DNA of 39,638 bases from Ruminococcus sp. (GTDB taxonomy: Bacteria; Bacillota; Clostridia; Oscillospirales; Ruminococcaceae). The stretch covers positions 1 to 39,638 of the forward strand of contig JAAYBK010000393.1 of assembly GCA_012718885.1 (NCBI GenBank). The letters are read 5' to 3'. The notes beneath the pieces were generated by a model that was not told where the DNA came from, did not search any database, and saw only the letters and a program-made list of their open reading frames with translations. Position numbers and translations under genes: made by a program. Position 1 is the stretch's first letter. The number at the start of each line of letters is the position of its first letter. Positions 37,657 through 39,638 of the stretch are shown piece after piece.

Positions 37657-38853
37657 ATGAGCTTGAACGATACTCCCTCATCAGAGAGATTACATATAGG
37701 CTTCTTCGGAATGAGAAATGCCGGAAAATCCAGCGTTGTAAACGCAGTCACAGGACAGGAGCTTTCGGTAGTCTCCGATGTAAAAGGAACTACCACTGAT
37801 CCGGTAACAAAGGCAATGGAGCTCCTTCCGCTGGGACCGGTAGTTATAATTGATACTCCCGGCTTTGACGATGTGGGCGCTCTCGGAGAGCTGCGTGTGA
37901 AAAAGACAAAGCAGATCCTCAACCGCACTGATATTGCAGTCCTCGTTGTGGATTCATCGGTGGGACTTTCTCAGGCCGACAAGGAACTGTTAAGCATTTT
38001 CCGGGATAAGGCTATCCCATTCGTAACCGTGTATAACAAATCCGATCTGACCATAAAACAGGAGCTTGACGAAAATGAGATATCCGTCTGTGCCAGGTCG
38101 GGAGAGAATATCTATGAGCTGAAGGAAAAGATCGCCGCCCTGACAAAAGGTCTATGGAACGAAAAGCGTATCGTCGGCGACCTGCTCTCACCCGGAGATA
38201 TGACAGTGCTGGTAACTCCTATTGACGCTGCTGCTCCAAAAGGACGAATGATACTGCCGCAAGTGCAGACTTTACGTGATATTCTTGACGCTGACGCTAT
38301 GGCAGTATTCACTAAGGAGTTCCAGCTTGCGGAAACTCTTGGCGGTCTTGCTCAAAAGCCGAAAATGGTCATAACCGACAGCCAGGCCTTCGGCATGGTC
38401 AGCAGGATAGTTCCGGAGGATATACCGCTGACCTCATTCTCCATACTTATGGCAAGATATAAGGGCTTCCTCGAAACTGCGGTGAAAGGCGCAGCGGCAA
38501 TAAAAGATCTCAAAGACGGAGACACTGTTCTCATATCAGAGGGATGTACCCACCACCGCCAGTGCGGAGATATCGGCAGTGTAAAGCTGCCGGCACTTCT
38601 AAAGAAGACTACCGGCAGGGAGCTGAACATCCGCCTCACCTCCGGAAGAGAGTTTCCCGAGGAGCTTTCCGGTGTGGCTCTTGTTATACACTGCGGAGGC
38701 TGTATGCTCAACGAGCGTGAAATGACTTACCGCAGAAAATCCGCAGAGGATCAGAACGTCCCCTTCACGAATTATGGCATTGCACTTGCGATGATGAACG
38801 GTATACTCAAGCGAAGCCTCGGTATCTTCCCCGACCTTGCAGAAAAGGTCTGA
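37657..38853 (+). CDS. hydF: [FeFe]-hydrogenase H-cluster maturation GTPase HydF
   Basis: 'GMRNAGKSSVVNAVTGQELSVVSDVKGTTTDPVTKAMELLPLGPVVIIDTPGFDD', C-terminal Fe-S ligands 'EGCTHHRQCGDIG...HCGGCMLN'. Confidence 0.96.
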   Translation: MSLNDTPSSERLHIGFFGMRNAGKSSVVNAVTGQELSVVSDVKGTTTDPVTKAMELLPLGPVVIIDTPGFDDVGALGELRVKKTKQILNRTDIAVLVVDSSVGLSQADKELLSIFRDKAIPFVTVYNKSDLTIKQELDENEISVCARSGENIYELKEKIAALTKGLWNEKRIVGDLLSPGDMTVLVTPIDAAAPKGRMILPQVQTLRDILDADAMAVFTKEFQLAETLGGLAQKPKMVITDSQAFGMVSRIVPEDIPLTSFSILMARYKGFLETAVKGAAAIKDLKDGDTVLISEGCTHHRQCGDIGSVKLPALLKKTTGRELNIRLTSGREFPEELSGVALVIHCGGCMLNEREMTYRRKSAEDQNVPFTNYGIALAMMNGILKRSLGIFPDLAEKV

Positions 38854-39046
38854 TAAACAATATATTCTCCCGGAGCATATAATATATTGCAGATGTATAT
38901 ATCCCGTCTGAACGGGCAATAATACTGACAGCAAAACTATTATCGATCACGGAAAGCGCCGGCAGACATGATCCGGATCTATTTCAGGCAGTCTGACCGA
39001 CACAGTTACTATCCCTGATCCAATCTATATCCGGGAGATAAATATT

Positions 39047-39394
39047 ATGACGGTTAAAAGAGGAGATATCTATTATGCCGACCTCAGTCCCGTTGTGGGC
39101 TCTGAGCAGGGCGGAGTAAGACCGGTACTTATAGTCCAGAACGATGTCGGAAACCGGCACAGTCCTACTGTGATAGCGGCTGCTATAACAAGTCAGCGTG
39201 ATAAGACCCACCTGCCCACACATATAGAAGTGCAGGCTGACAAGTGCGGACTTTCCAAGGACAGTATCGTTCTTCTCGAACAGATCAGAACGATTGATAA
39301 AAAACGCCTCAAGGACAAAATGGGAGAGCTTGACCTGCGTTCTATGAATAAGGTCAATACCGCCCTTTCCATCAGCTTCGGCCTTGAGTTATGA
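39047..39394 (+). CDS. mazF: MazF/PemK-type mRNA interferase (EndoA-like)
   Basis: '[50 protein letters not shown]...[14 protein letters not shown]'. Confidence 0.95.
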   Translation: MTVKRGDIYYADLSPVVGSEQGGVRPVLIVQNDVGNRHSPTVIAAAITSQRDKTHLPTHIEVQADKCGLSKDSIVLLEQIRTIDKKRLKDKMGELDLRSMNKVNTALSISFGLEL

Positions 39395-39461
39395 TACCTT
39401 GGTCATCAGTAAACAGTTATCAGAAAGTAGTATGGGGCGATGTTAAGAGGAGCACTTATAT

Positions 39462-39638
39462 AGAAGTTATACGTTAGATATTGAGGGAAACCCTTTTGAA
39501 AAAGGGTTCCTCTGACGGAGGCGGTCCCCTCTGTCACTGTGTGACATCTCCCCGCACTGCGGGGAGTCACCCTCAAACTCCCTTCCTAAAACTTTCAGTT
39601 TTAAATTTTCCCCAGATAGGGCGCAACCCATGTAATAA
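39462..39638 (+). repeat. Second copy (partial, continues past window) of the palindromic element at 36782-37012, apparently carrying an internal hairpin-rich insert
   Basis: AGAAGTTATACGTTAGATATTGAGGGAAACCCTTTTGAAAAA and AAACTTTCAGTTTTAAATTTTCCCCAGATAGGGCGCAACCCATG match the reverse complement of the right arm and the left arm of the first copy. Confidence 0.7.

Noticed and set aside
1-39638. CRISPR arrays, tRNA/rRNA genes, transposases, phage or defence genes
   Set aside because: Scanned by eye; no regularly spaced repeats, tRNA-like cloverleaf signatures or recognisable defence/transposase proteins seen. A proper tRNAscan/CRISPR search was not possible.

Overview
The window looks like the replication-origin region of a low-GC Firmicute, probably a Ruminococcus-like clostridium (inference from gene content and protein style). 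Leftward from the origin, on the minus strand: dnaA, dnaN, a small membrane protein, the yaaA S4 protein, recF, remB-like, a hypothetical, gyrB, a YcxB-like protein, gyrA, another membrane protein, a metallophosphoesterase, then (past the plus-strand ytaF-like gene) rplJ-rplL, a CBS/CorC protein, a SleB-type hydrolase, and (past the plus-strand gpr) rpsT, then a small coiled-coil protein, signal peptidase I and a truncated surface adhesin. Rightward, on the plus strand: rpmH, rnpA, yidD, yidC, jag, mnmE, mnmG, rsmG, noc-like, parA, parB, serS, then an FprA-FTR-thioredoxin cluster, a GNAT, hydF and mazF-like. Four perfect parS sites and one degenerate one flank and interrupt the mnmG-parA segment. 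DnaA-box-like TGTTGA(A/T)A motifs lie on both sides of dnaA. The less ordinary items are: two tandem 40-47 aa membrane proteins missed by the ORF track, sharing an MCxC(K/R)AAS motif; a candidate H-type pseudoknot upstream of one of them; a ~230 bp palindromic MITE-like element with a second copy running off the window end; a nested-stem intergenic element at 5720-5843; a structured rpsT leader; the FprA/FTR/Trx operon; and several dispersed intergenic repeats. No CRISPR, tRNA, rRNA, transposase or defence system was recognised.
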